From assembly GCF_003073045.1 (NCBI RefSeq), contig NC_037591.1, positions 20,300,319 to 20,364,318 of the forward strand: a stretch of DNA of 64,000 nt. Direction: 5' to 3'. Both the position numbers and the translations under genes were made by a program. The stretch comes from Pomacea canaliculata. Its lineage: Eukaryota > Mollusca > Gastropoda > Architaenioglossa > Ampullariidae. Below, in pieces: positions 1-11,400 of this stretch; position 1 is the first letter of the stretch, and the number at the start of each line of letters is the position of its first letter. The notes beneath the pieces are model-generated. The model was not told the origin of the DNA. It saw only the letters and a program-made list of their open reading frames with translations, and made no database searches.

Positions 1-1046
1 CACATTCATCTTCTCAGAGGGTCAGGATCTGTACCACGTGCATGGAGGTCAGTGTGTGTCGTCTGCCCAGCATAAAAATACGTCTTCCCTCCCTCCCCCT
101 CCTATCTCGGGTTTTTATGTTGTTCATATCCGTAAAAGGAAGCAAAGAGAAAATGATGTTCTTCTCTCACGACACGAGCGCCCACACACAGTACACATTA
201 GCTACAAAAAAAAAATAAAAATGAAAATAACGACAGAAATAAAACGGTTTGTGAATGCATGAGTGTGTGTATGCATGTGTATGTGTGTGTGTGTGATTTA
301 CCTGCAGTCGCTGGAGATGAAGTAAAGACGTTGACATGATTACATTTTCAGACAGGTGCAAGCCAGACAGCGGCCTGTACTGGTACACGTATCTCCAGTT
401 CTGCTTCATGTTCAGTTCCCAGCAGGCTACCTACAATGTCGCCAAGCAGGACTGTGAGGCTAAGGGCTTTCGCATAGTTGACCTAAACATGGACCTCAAG
501 TACAACATGACGAGACTTCGCATCCTGCACTTTTCAGGTAACGGTTTTAAGAAAAAGGTGGTGTTTTTTTTTCTTCGGTGTCCAGTAACCATGGCCACTA
601 CTTCATTATCTTTACTCTAGGACACCTTTGCTATCGCTTTATCAGTGTGGTTCCCTGAGTAGAACATCTGCTGGGTCTGAACATTATAACTTTATCATCA
701 TCATCATCTGTCTACCTGCTTTCGTCATTAATTTACGTTTGTCTATCACTCTTTCTGTTTACTATCTCTTCCATGTATACTGATTCCAGAAGCGAATTGA
801 TTTTGATTTTGTGATTTTGCAGATTTAAATCAGCGGTCGTACTTCATTGGGGCGGAGAGAAGTCCTGGTCAAAACAACTGGACATGGGTGGATGGATCAG
901 CAGCCAAGAACCTGGACTGGGCTCCAGGTCAACCAAGTGGCGTCACAGAAAATTGCATCGATCTTCACTTGTATCGTGATTTCAGAATCAATGACCAGGG
1001 TTGTGAGTATAGCCTAGGATATGTTTGTGAGCTACCGAATCCATAA
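1..1046 (+). CDS. C-type lectin copy A (type 1), 5' end outside window
   Basis: This is the 3' portion of a secreted C-type lectin gene. Seen: the end of exon 1 (1-47, ending GGAG before a gtcagt donor), exon 2 (352-537, 186 bp, after ttttcag) and exon 3 (823-1046, 224 bp, ending TAA). All junctions are phase 1. Exons 2 and 3 give the lectin fold: cysteines, an FIG core, WTWVDG, WAPGQPS, an IND..C stretch and a C-terminal GYVC. Compared with copies C and E it differs by a few substitutions (YTY for YPY; VDLNMD for VVLNTD). Its exon 1 end reads EGQDLYHVH, as in copy H. The reading frame is open throughout what is visible. It is a type 1 paralogue (Gln in the QPS motif). The signal peptide and the start of exon 1 lie left of the window, so completeness cannot be judged. 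Confidence 0.8.
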
Positions 1047-1529
1047 CATCGTCTCACCTTCTGCAGGATTACGTGGAGCAATCATCAAATATTTTATACT
1101 GAACTAAGTCGACCAGGATAATGCGACTATGATCTAAAGCCAAGACTTAATATGCGAGGAGACAATCGACCATCGATGGCAGAAATTTTTAGTCGATTTC
1201 ACCACGAACTTGTATTACTGGACTGCTGGCAGACGATTCTTTTTCCAGTTAACTACTAAAACGAGGCAGATTTGTTCAAAGCCTCCGGCTTAGTCACATT
1301 CATTGTTAAGGCTCGCCGAGACTAACAGTGGAGAACTTTACAAGAGGCTAAGCGTTGGTCTCGGCAGACAGACAGCAGTCCACCTATACACGTCCATGAG
1401 TCAGCTTAGCGTGTTCGATTTGGTCCTGGAATAAATGGATTGCAATTTAGGTCGCGGTAGAATCGTCACGATCAGGTGATCGATAGTGAGGTTGTCACGT
1501 TTGTTGTTACTCTTTATCTGCAGACATCT
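1047..1529 (+). other. 3' flank of copy A, pre-insertion version
   Basis: This stretch matches the sequence after copy C (7886-8600) closely but lacks the 232-bp retrotransposon fragment. The site reads aagcgttggtctcggcag without interruption at about 1349-1367. The first AATAAA is at 1430-1435, far from the stop codon. No reading frame of interest was seen. Confidence 0.7.
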
Positions 1530-1846
1530 GTACAGCTTTGCACAATCAGCTGTACGTATGTGTGTATGATAATACAAGAACGAGATGGAAAATAGAAAGA
1601 GTAACAGATATGCACCCTGATATCAACGAAGGAAGCAGAGATGATGTTGATGATGATGGTCAACTTCTCATTTTATGCCAAGACCACAAAATCGGAAGTG
1701 ATCGAGTACATTTATATACTATGAGAACTTGCATAGCTACCTGAAAAGTGCAGGAGGCGAAGTCTCGTCATGTTGTACTTGAGGTCCGTGTTTAGGACAG
1801 CTAAGCGAAAGCCCTTAGCCTCACAGTCCTGCTTGGCGACACTGTA
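1530..1846 (-). pseudogene. Inverted fragment of a type 2 lectin (exon 2 part plus intron 2)
   Basis: On the minus strand this segment reads as the 3' two thirds of exon 2 followed by intron 2 of a type 2 lectin, including the unspliced donor. It matches copy H (about 35,736-36,050, reverse orientation) rather than copy D: the deduced antisense peptide shares QLLILC and RVTD with H, where D has QFLILC and RITD. The segment interrupts the 3' flank of copy A and is bracketed by a 12-bp direct repeat, cagacatctgta, at 1521-1532 and 1847-1858. The intron is retained, so the source was DNA and not a spliced transcript. It cannot encode a functional product. Confidence 0.75.
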
Positions 1847-1898
1847 CAGACATCTGTAAAGAAAACAATCTCCAAATCGCAAAGAAAATGTACCAAGC

Positions 1899-2032
1899 AT
1901 CTACACATTCATCTTCTCGGAGGGTCAGCATCTGTATCACGTGCATGGAGGTCAGTGTGTGTCGTCTGCCCAACATGGAAGTTACATATTTTGTCATATT
2001 ATTTATTTTATTTCGGTCATCATCATCATCAT

Positions 2033-2064
<32 letters not shown>

Positions 2065-2919
2065 GCTTCCAGTCCATGTTGCTGATACACAAAGATCCAG
2101 AATCTCATTAAACGATGCGCGCTTCGGAGAGAGGAAAATATAAAATTGGGAATAATCGAAGGGGAGAGATATAGCTGTATTATAAGCCCATTAAGTTAAT
2201 GACCATTACGCTTAGTTGAAGAGGTACATTCTTGTGGATAATCGTACATTATTAGGCATATTCATTATTACATTTTCAGACAAGTGCAAGCCAGAAAGCG
2301 GCCTGTACTGGTACCGTATCTCCAGTTCTGCTTCATGATCAGTTCCCAGCAGGCTACCTACAGTGTCGCCAAGCAGGATTGTGAGGCTAAGGGCTTTCGC
2401 TTAGCTTTCCTAAACACGGACCTCAAGTACAACATGACGAGACTTCGCCTCCTGCACTTTTCAGGTAGCTATGCAAGTTCTCATAGTATATAAATGTACT
2501 CGATCACTTCCGATTTTGTGGTCTTGGCATAAAATGAGAAATTGACCATCATCATCAACATCATCTCTGCTTCCTTCGTTGATGTCAGGGTGCATGTCTG
2601 TTATTCTTTCTATTTTCCATCTCGTTCTTGTATTATCATACATACATACGTACAGCTGATTCCAGCTGCAAAGCTGTACTGTTTTGATTTTGCAGATTTT
2701 AGTCAACGGTCGTACTTCATTGGGGCGGAGAGAGGTCCTGGTCAAAACACCTGGACATGGGTGGACGGATCGGAAGTCAAGAACCTGGACTGGGCTCCAG
2801 GTGAACCCAGCAACGCAACAGAAAATTGCATTGATCTTATTTTCTTTGGTACATTTCGCATGAATGACGAGAATTGTGCCTATGGCCTAGGGTACGTGTG
2901 TGATGTACCGAATCCATAG
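1899..2919 (+). pseudogene. C-type lectin copy B (type 2), truncated chimera
   Basis: This is a type 2 lectin lacking the 5' half of exon 1. Its exon 1 remnant (1899-1950) is fused directly to the type 1 3' flank at a shared ctacac. The signal peptide and any obvious start codon are therefore missing. Exon 2 is 2280-2464, 185 bp, because gtacccgt has become gtaccgt near 2313, which shifts the frame. Exon 3 is 2696-2919, ends in TAG and is intact, with the EPS and MNDENC motifs. The start of the remnant matches type 1 (cacattcatc) and then becomes type 2 (catctgtatcac), so it is a mosaic. It is probably not expressed as a lectin. The 1-bp exon 2 deletion could be a consensus error, but the missing 5' half is structural. 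Confidence 0.75.
2017..2066 (+). repeat. Compound (CAT)n(CAG)n microsatellite, intron 1 of copy B
   Basis: A CAT run passes into a CAG run interrupted by one TAG. The same compound tract, with different lengths, is in intron 1 of copies D, F and H, about 65-70 bp after the exon 1 donor. Confidence 0.9.
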
Positions 2920-5352
2920 CATCGTATCACCTTCTGAAAGATAACGTGGCGACATCATAGACTATCTTGTGGCCGGACAACTCCATAATAAACCAAGTCG
3001 ACCAGAGCTATTTGACTATGATGTAAAGGCAGTTCGACTCAGCCAACACTAAAACTGTCTTAGAGACGATCACAGATGACAGAAATTTCTAGTCTTTTTT
3101 GTCATCTTGGCGTGTTAAATTTGGTCTTGGAATTGATGAAGTGATATGTAGTCGTGGTAGAATCGTCCCAATCTATTTAATTTATAATGAAGTTGTCCAC
3201 CTTTGTTGTGACACTTTATCTGAATGCATGTTTCTGTATAGAAAACAATTTCCTAATCGCAAAGAAACATTCGATGTCTGCCCACACAGATACACACATA
3301 CCTGACACACACACACACACACAGAATGTATCCTATCCCCTACAGACTTGTACAATCTTACAAAGCAACTGACCTGATGGTGTCTTTGCAGCAGATTATG
3401 TCCAACTTATGTCCACTTATTAATTTGCCTATTTTTAATGTATACTATTATTCCTTTACTGGAAATGGAGATGTGATGGTCTTAAAGGGTTTCTTGAAAA
3501 ACGTTGTACATTACAGGTCACAAGGTAAGCCTTTGTGGACACTCACTGTTGTCTCCTTGTTATCTTGTCGGACACGATTAAGTCCCTTCGCATAGCAGGC
3601 TGAGGGTGACAAACTCTCCTGTAATCGTGTCCTTTTGTTTATAGATATGTCCTGACGTGAATATCAGCTATAAATAGCCATGTTTATGTGTTTTTTGACA
3701 TTTCTAGATATCGATGATGATCGCCATGTTTGCATTTTCCTGAAGTGGGTTGTGGCTCTTTTCCTTTCACTCTTCGCATCATCGCCATTGGCAATTGACT
3801 AACTGAAGGTCTCGCGTGTGGAGAAAAGAGAAATAATGAAAGCAAGTCTCTAGGAAAACCCATCTCTAGGAAAACGATAAACAGAGCCAGTCTACACATC
3901 TGTGTAAAGGAGAAGCCTTAATCCAGTCCAAGAGGTAGTTTATCGACATCTCTTCTTAAAAACATTCTTCTAGTAATTCTTGAACTGTGTGACTTTTAAT
4001 CTACAGTCATCTGCTGAATTTCCTATCATCTGCCAATCTCCTCATGTTACCGTTGCCTAGACTTCAGATACCAATCAAGCTGGTACAGCAAAGCCTTTTG
4101 CTGTGTCCGACGACCGAAGTCTTGTACTGATCTGTCTTAGCAAGTTTTCAGTAACATGTTAAACAGCTCCAGGCTATCCTCACCGGTGTAACGGTAAACA
4201 ATCAATTCATTACAAGAGATTATCTTTGAATATTTCATCTCAAAAACATTGAGTTTCTGAAGAATTTTTGAAATATATCATTGACTTTTGATTACAGGGA
4301 TCTTCCCTTGTTTAATACCAAACTGTTTAGTGTTGGATGCTAAATTTCTCACCACCTGTCACTCTCTTCAGTTTTATTACCTTGTCAAGAGAAACCTGCT
4401 GTCTAAAGCTTCACAGAAGAAAAAAACTGTAACACAGTGGAGTAAACTAGTCTATAAAAACTGTTTTGAACATCAATCTCAATACGTTACAGAAAATTGA
4501 AATCAAGTTCGGTTGTCGCAGTCCTTTCTTAGATATGCTATAGCAATTATTATCCCATTGGTTTATGTGAAGTCCAAAGATAACATAAATAAATTTTCTG
4601 TCACTATTATTATGTAGCAGTCTGTTCTTTTGTTCTCAGTTACTACTCCATCAGTAAATGCACCAACGTCTGCTTTGCTCAGACGTAAAGCCATCAACTA
4701 GAAGTAAATATAAACAAAGATCACTTGTTTGAATAGCTGCAAACTGTATTTAACTCAGTTTTTGCGTATGAATTTCCCTTCCGTCGATTGTGCGGAAGTA
4801 GGCACGAGTTTTACAGGAATTTTAAAAACCTTTACCTGAGTACTTCAGCTTACCTGATGATTACTTTTACTTCACTTTTTAAAGCTCATTGAACTCACTG
4901 TAAGTAGGGGGAATAAACTTTATAATGTATTGCTGTTGTGGTTATTGTCTTCTTCTGGTTGTTAATTTTTTATAATTTGTTTGAAAAGCGCTTTTAGGAA
5001 AAATAAATATATATATGAGCAGGATATGCTGCTGTTGTTTTTTTGTTGTTTTTTTCGCAGTAAATCTGTAGAAGATGAACAGAAGAGCAGAAAGAGTAGA
5101 AAACACTTGTGAAAAAAGATGGAGAAAGATTTTATTTTTACCCAAGACGACGGTTACTACAGAGTCCTTAAAAATTTGAAAAATGTTACGAAATGCGTGC
5201 TAATCCTGTAAATTTTTACGATTAATGTTTTTGAACAATAACAATTAATAAACACATATAACCAAATTATATAGAAAATACGATAGAAATATACAGAAAT
5301 GTTTAGCGACATATTTAGAAAATAAATATCTAGAAAATATAAAAGAAATGTA
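2920..5352 (+). other. Intergenic stretch between copies B and C
   Basis: A polyadenylation signal AATAAA lies 68 bp after the copy B stop (2987-2992). A (CA)n tract is at 3302-3323. The stretch from about 4665 is homologous to the stretch after copy C from about 9360, so the type 1 and type 2 genes arose from an older duplication that included flanks. A small inverted repeat (acgtctg/cagacgt, 7-base loop) is at 4666-4686. No protein-coding region was recognised. Confidence 0.5.
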
Positions 5353-5507
5353 CTAATTAATTAATTATCAAATTTATAGAGCGCATTTCTCCATTGTCAG
5401 CCGGACTCAAAGTACTATACAAGTAGGCGCGCTGGCACCTTTCTCTGTAAGTGTCAGGTTACTGTCATGAACACAGAAATGTAGACAGCAAATTATTAAT
5501 TAATTAG
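5353..5507. mobile_element. MITE-like 155-bp element upstream of copy C
   Basis: The element is bounded by near-perfect inverted ends, ctaattaattaat on the left and its reverse complement on the right. The interior contains a tttatagagcgc motif and gactcaaagtactatacaag. That interior resembles the common 'subterminal gcgc ... ctcaaagcgctttaca' repeats of invertebrate genomes, which I recall only loosely. The target-site duplication is unclear (possibly TA). Identical copies occur at the same place in the next two units. Confidence 0.4.
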
Positions 5508-5913
5508 ATTTCTACAGAGTTTTGCTTAATATCACTGTACTCTGAAAGGAGTTACCTTGTATCTATTCCCGTTGCAGGTCTTATTTTCGGGTTTTTTGTT
5601 TTGTTTTGTTTTTTCTTTTGGATGCTGACATGGTTGCCACTTCTTCCACGAAGCCGTTTTGTCATCTAATCAAATATTGAGCATTAGCTTAAAGGAAGTG
5701 TGAATTAATAATGTGGATGTTGAAATTCGCTGGAAAGACAATCTTGCGAACTACCCAGCAGAAAATTCCACCTAAAGCTGTCGATGGTTTCTGAAAGATA
5801 AAGTTACATGCTAACAATGGATAATTAATTTTTCGCCAGCTCGCAAGCCTTTGACCATGTCATCATTCTAAGTACAAACTTTTATCGTTTTTTCCTATAT
5901 ATTAGCTACTAAC

Positions 5914-6016
5914 ATGGCAACAAAAAGAGTGGACAGGAAAATCAAAGTTCCAAACCCTCAGTTTGCCGTGTACTGGAGCAAGGACTTTCGGTGTCTCACG
6001 TTTTGTGCAAAAGAAG
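5914..6016 (+). other. Candidate 5' untranslated exon upstream of copy C
   Basis: A 34-codon open stretch starting ATGGCAACA ends exactly at a GAAG|gtaat donor. The 3' part, from ccctcagtttgcc to aaaagaag|gtaat, is conserved upstream of the type 2 genes (12,207-12,270; 34,211-34,280), where the frame is closed by a TAG. That suggests a conserved non-coding first exon rather than coding sequence. Splicing in phase 1 to the lectin exon 1 acceptors would not keep the lectin frame, which also argues for a 5' UTR role. Confidence 0.35.
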
Positions 6017-6621
6017 GTAATTTTGTAACTTTGTTTTTTTCTCTTTACTTTTTTGGCAACTATTAACATAATGTCATGAAGTATTTATCTCGTTATATTT
6101 AAATTGTCAGAATATTTAGGTAAATTTATACGATAATATTAGGCTTATACTTGCTATTTTTCCAAACAGCTGACACATAAAAATGCTAAAGAACGAGGGG
6201 GGAGGGACCTCAATGTGCTATAGAGCACAACTGTGTTGTAAAATTATTTTCTGGGAAAGAACTCGTGATACTTTAGAATTCCGATGTTAAATAATATTCA
6301 GATGTATTGTGAAATCGTGATATTGTTCAGGCGACGAGATGTATAGCTGACAGGTGTCTCCTCAAAAGTCGTTTCAAGATAGATATCCCTTCCTCTTGAA
6401 AACAGATATATGTTTGCTTGCTGTTGTTTCCACTTATAAAGGTATTTTACTTAGATCTTAACAAACCGTTCTGCACATTAAGTTTTTCTTTAATAAATGG
6501 TTAGACCACTTTCATTCCATAATTACACCTTCCCGTGTTTACACACCTCGCACTAAGTGGATGGGTGTGACACTTACAACTGCTTTTGTCTGTAAGTCAG
6601 GTGCAGGTCCTTGTTTACACG

Positions 6622-7885
6622 ATGGCCCTCAGTCCGTTCATGGTGTTCCATCTTTTCCTGACGGATGTGGCCTTGCAAGGTCACCCAGAAATGCTAGATC
6701 AGTCCGTGTACGTCACTTCCCCTATGACATGCGCGGCGCGCTGTCTGAGCATTGACCTGTGTCAGGCGTTTTTCCTCAAGAAGTCTGAAGACAAGTACAG
6801 GTGTACGCCGGCATACCGTCGCTTCGTTCGCCAGCTAGGCTACACATTCATCTTCTCGGAGGGTCAGCATCTGTACCACGTGCATGGAGGTCAGTGTGTG
6901 TCGTCTGCCCAGCATAAAAACACGTCTTCCCTCCCTCCCCCTCCTATCTCGGGTTTTTATGTTGTTCATATCCGTAAAAGGAAGCAAAGAGAAAAGTATG
7001 TTCTTCTCTCACGACACGAGCGCCCACACACAGTACACATTAGCTACAAAAAAAATAAAAATGAAAATAACGACAGAAATAAAACGGTTTGTGAATGCAT
7101 GAGTGTGTGTATGCATGTGTATGTGTGTGTGTGTGATTTACCTGCAGTCGCTGGAGATGAAGTAAAGACGTTCACGTGATTACATTTTCAGACAGGTGCA
7201 AGCCAGACAGCGGCCTGTACTGGTACCCGTATCTCCAGTTCTGCTTCATGTTCAGTTCCCAGCAGGCCACCTACAATGTCGCCAAGCAGGACTGTGAGGC
7301 TAAGGGCTTTCGCATAGTTGTCCTAAACACGGACCTCAAGTACAACATGACGAGACTTCGCATCCTGCACTTTTCAGGTAACGGTTTTAAGAAAAAGGTG
7401 TTGTTTTTTTTCTTCGGTGTCCAGTAACCATGGCCGCTACTTTATTATCTTTACTCTAGGACACCTTTGCCACCGCTTTATCAGTGTGGTTCCCTGAGTA
7501 GAACATCTGCTGGGTCTGAACATTATAACTTTATCATCATCATCATCTGTCTACCTGCTTTCGTCATTAATTTACGTTTGTCTATCACTCTTTCTGTTTA
7601 CTATCTCTTCCATGTATACTGATTCCAGAAGCGAATTGATTTTGATTTTGTGATTTTGCAGATTTAAATCAGCGGTCGTACTTCATTGGGGCGGAGAGAA
7701 GTCCTGGTCAAAACAACTGGACATGGGTGGATGGATCAGCAGCCAAGAACCTGGACTGGGCTCCAGGTCAACCAAGTGGCGTCACAGAAAATTGCATCGA
7801 TCTTCACTTGTATCGTGATTTCAGAATCAATGACCAGGGTTGTGAGTATAGCCTAGGATATGTTTGTGAGCTACCGAATCCATAA
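6622..7885 (+). CDS. Secreted C-type lectin with N-terminal PAN/apple-like exon, copy C (type 1)
   Basis: Exons are 6622-6889, 7192-7377 and 7662-7885; the CDS is 678 bp and encodes 225 residues. Exon 1 gives a signal peptide (hydrophobic FMVFHLFLTDVALQG) and a cysteine-rich segment with TCAARCLSIDLCQAFF, typical of PAN/apple domains. Exons 2 and 3 give a C-type lectin domain of about 135 residues with FCF, QDCEAKGF, YFIGAE, WTWVDG, WAPGQPS, ENCIDL, INDQGCEY and GYVCE. I chose ATG 6622 because A at -3 and G at +4 suit initiation and it opens the hydrophobic leader. The product is probably secreted and binds glycans. The QPS motif replaces the classical EPN/QPD, and the tryptophan of WND is replaced, so sugar binding is inferred. 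The frame is fully intact. Confidence 0.9.
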
Positions 7886-8188
7886 CATCGTCTCACCTTC
7901 TGCAGGATTACGTGGAGCAATCATCAAATATTTTATACTGAACTAAGTCGACCAGGATAATGCGACTATGATCTAAAGCCAAGACTTAATATGCGAGGAG
8001 ACAATCGACCACCGATGGCAGAAATTTTTAGTCGATTTCACCACGAACTTGTATTACTGGACTGCTGGCAGACGATTCTTTTTCCAGTTAACTACTAAAA
8101 CGAGGCAGATTTGTTCAAAGCCTCCGGCTTAGTCACATTCATTGTTAAGGCTCGCCGAGACTAACAGCGGAGAACTTTACAAGAGGCT

Positions 8189-8440
8189 AAGCGTTGGTCC
8201 AAAAACACCCTGTCCAAGACGATCCTACAAGGAACCCTCGAAGGGAGCCGTCGTCGTGGTCGTCCGAGGAAAAGCTGGGTCACCAACATCAAAGAATGGA
8301 CCGAACGTGAGATGCCAGACCTGCTCTCATCTGCTCAAGACAGGACCGGGTGGAAAATTCTGTCTGTTGCTGCTGCCAGACGGTCCCCCCTACGCCCGGA
8401 CCGGGCATGGGATTGACCTGACCTGACCTGAAGCGTTGGT
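8189..8440 (+). mobile_element. 5'-truncated non-LTR retrotransposon with target-site duplication (after copy C)
   Basis: A 232-bp insert (8199-8430) is flanked by a perfect 10-bp direct repeat, aagcgttggt (8189-8198 and 8431-8440). Translation of the insert in one frame gives about 70 residues resembling the C-terminus of non-LTR reverse transcriptases. It contains a basic SRRRGRPRKSWVTNIKEW stretch followed by DRTGWKIL and ends with TGA inside the tail. The tail is (ACCTG)x3, a short tandem 3' end as in several non-LTR clades. Copy A has the uninterrupted target at the same place, so insertion by target-primed reverse transcription is well supported. The clade is not determined. Confidence 0.88.
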
Positions 8441-11400
8441 CTCGGCAGACAGACAGCAGTCCACCTATACACGTCCATGAGTCAGCTTAGCGTGTTCGAT
8501 TTGGTCCTGGAATAAATGGATTGCAATTTAGGTCGCGGTAGAATCGTCACGATCAGCTGATCGATAGTGAGGTTGTCACGTTTGTTGTTACTCTTTATCT
8601 GCAGACATCTGTAAAGAAAACAATCTCCAAATCGCAAAGAAAATGTACCAAGCATCTACACACACAGATTCACACAGATCCGATACGCTCGCGCACACAC
8701 ACGCACACACAGAATGTATCCTATCTCCTACGGACTGATGGTGTCACTGCAGCAGATTATGTCCAGCTTGGTTACTCCCGCTGTCGCTGTTGCAATCCCG
8801 ATGGGGATGTGTGAGCTGCAGCTGTCAATGTTAGATCCCCAGTACTAGCTGTCCACCTCCCCGAGTATGTAGGTCTCGGTATTGTTGTTGCCGTTAGTGT
8901 TTGCTCTTGTCAGTGCCATAGGCGTGCACACTGTCTGTCAGTCTGTTGTCAAGTCTTGCTGCTTGCTGCCTCAGTTCAGTGTCGTCTGTAAAGTTCAGGT
9001 TGCATGGGGACCTTCCATCAATGGAAATGGAGATATGAAGGTCTTAAAGAGTTTATTGATAAGCGTTCTCTAAGATGTTGTACATTACAGGTAACAAGGT
9101 AAGCCTTGGTGGACACCTTGGTGGACACCTTGGGCCACGTTTTTGCGTTGAGGTTGTTTGTTGTTAAATCATCGCCTGTTTGAGCAGCTCCCCTGAGACT
9201 ATCAACGCCAGGTGACTACTCTCCACTGAGACTTTGAATAGCACAGTCGACCTTTCGCCATTATACTGGTAGGTTGTATGGTTGTTGTATGTTTGCTTTG
9301 TATAGTCTTGATGTCTTTCCCCAGCTAAACGGTGTACAGGTCGAGGTCATATTCGCGGCGTCTGCTTTGCTCAGACGTAAAGCCATCAACTAGAAGTAAA
9401 TATAAACAAACATCACTTGTTTGAAAAGCTGCAAACTGTATTAAACTCAGTTTTTTGCGTCTGAATTTCCCTTGCGTCGATTGTGCTGAAATAGAAACGA
9501 GTTTTACAGGAATTTTAAAAACCTTTACCTGAGTATTTCAACTTGCCTGATGATTACTTTTACTTGCTGTAAGTATGGGTTATAATGTATTGTTGTTATT
9601 GTCTTCTTCTGATTGTTATTTTTACGATAATTTGTTTTAAAAGATTTTTAGAAAAAAATAAAAGTATTTCTATGAACAGGATATGCCTTTGTTGTTTTTG
9701 TTTGTTCTTTGCAAATATGCAAAAGAAAATCGGAAGAGAATCGATGAACAGAAGTGCAGAAAGAGTAGAAAAACCTTGTAAAAAAGATGAAGAAAGATTT
9801 TATTTTTACCCAACAAACGACGGGCTGCTACAAAGTTCTTAAAAATTTGGTGAAAGAATTTCTATAAAGCTCGTGAAAGTGAAGGCTTTAAAGACACACA
9901 GACATAGACTGATGACACCGCTTCCTGAAACATTTGACAAAATTCCGCAAACAATTCTCCCGAGATTGGACCACACCTTTTATGTTCTAATGAATGTGTT
10001 CATGAGAAACCTATCTTGCTTCACAGTGAATAGTTGCCTCTCGATGTTCTTTGAAGAAACATAGTGTAAACAGTAAGATGGTCCTTTGGAAGGTAGTTTG
10101 CTTATATCCGCAAAACTTCTCGCTCTATTATTAAGAAATAACTGAGACATAAAAGGTAAAGTGGTTTATAGAGTCACAATATGATGTCCAAATGTTACTA
10201 GATTGAAGGAATCTTTTTCAGACTATCATATAAGACTTAAAGAGCTTCTCTTTTCTAAACATTAACTCGGATTATGTCCCCAAATGGACTGGTGGGAATC
10301 AAGTCTGTCTGATACCTTGAGTACCTTACTTTAAAACCCCGTGGAATCTCTAGTCACTATGTACTCTGACTTCACTTACATAAATAGTATATTGTTAAAT
10401 AAAATAGAAGACTCGTTTCAATTGGAAAAAACGTTTTATTTAAAGGTCTCATACCTTCCTTGTTAATTGTTTTTGTGCTCCTTGCGTTTTTCGAAACAAA
10501 TATTTTAACTAAAATTAGCTAGAGATTTGAGTTTATTTGAAAAAAAAACCTCACAAAATTTGTTTTAAAATGGACATGCAGTACTCACTGAGATGTCTTT
10601 AAAAGACGAAGATGTTCATTCTTTTTATAAGGCACAGATTTAAAATATGAACACGATCATTTGGAAATTGATGCCGTTTCAAAGACACTAAAATATTGTA
10701 TTTGGAATCGAACTGCGTTCTTTTGACTCTGCTGTAAACGACTGAGAATCGAATAAAGCTGCGCACGTGCCCACTGAGCACTTAACAGGGCAGCGGATAC
10801 GAACATGACTACCATCTATACTGAATGTCTGAAGTGGCGATGCTGTGTTGTTTTTCTGCTCTTGTCAGCCAATGTTGTCAATTAGAACAAGCGGTGAAGC
10901 CAGACAGTAGTACCTGTACGGCCACTTAACGTTGTCAGAGATGAAATATGCAAATGTACAAAAAAGTGAAGTGGTATTTACCGGCACCATTTCTACAGCC
11001 TGGCCATTAGGTTTGCTATTAAACTCAGGGCTTTCGACATCGGTGATTGACTTTAGTGAACTGGTGCATTAGTGAGTAGACTTCAGTGTTCATGCCATGA
11101 CGGTTGCTAAAACAATGCGTTTGTTTGTAGGGACTAAGGCTGTGATTGTTAACCGTCAGGGTTAGAAGACGTTAGTACTGCAGGTGCCTCTCGTGCCAGT
11201 CAAGCAGATGCTCTGGCCTCTCTGTTCCTGAGACAACTTCAGCTCTTCTCTGACTGAACAGTGAGCCACACCTAACTCCTTGCTGCCTGTAGAACGCATG
11301 TAAGTCTTTGAAGCGTACAAGGCAGTCAACTGCTACTTTATTTCTTAAAATGGTCGTCAAAGAGCTAGGGATAGTAGTTTTGTCGCTTCTCCTGTCGATG

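Noticed and set aside
4666-4686. Small perfect hairpin acgtctg-7-cagacgt as a structured RNA
   Set aside because: The stem is only 7 bp and nothing links it to a transcript; chance or an old repeat remnant is enough.
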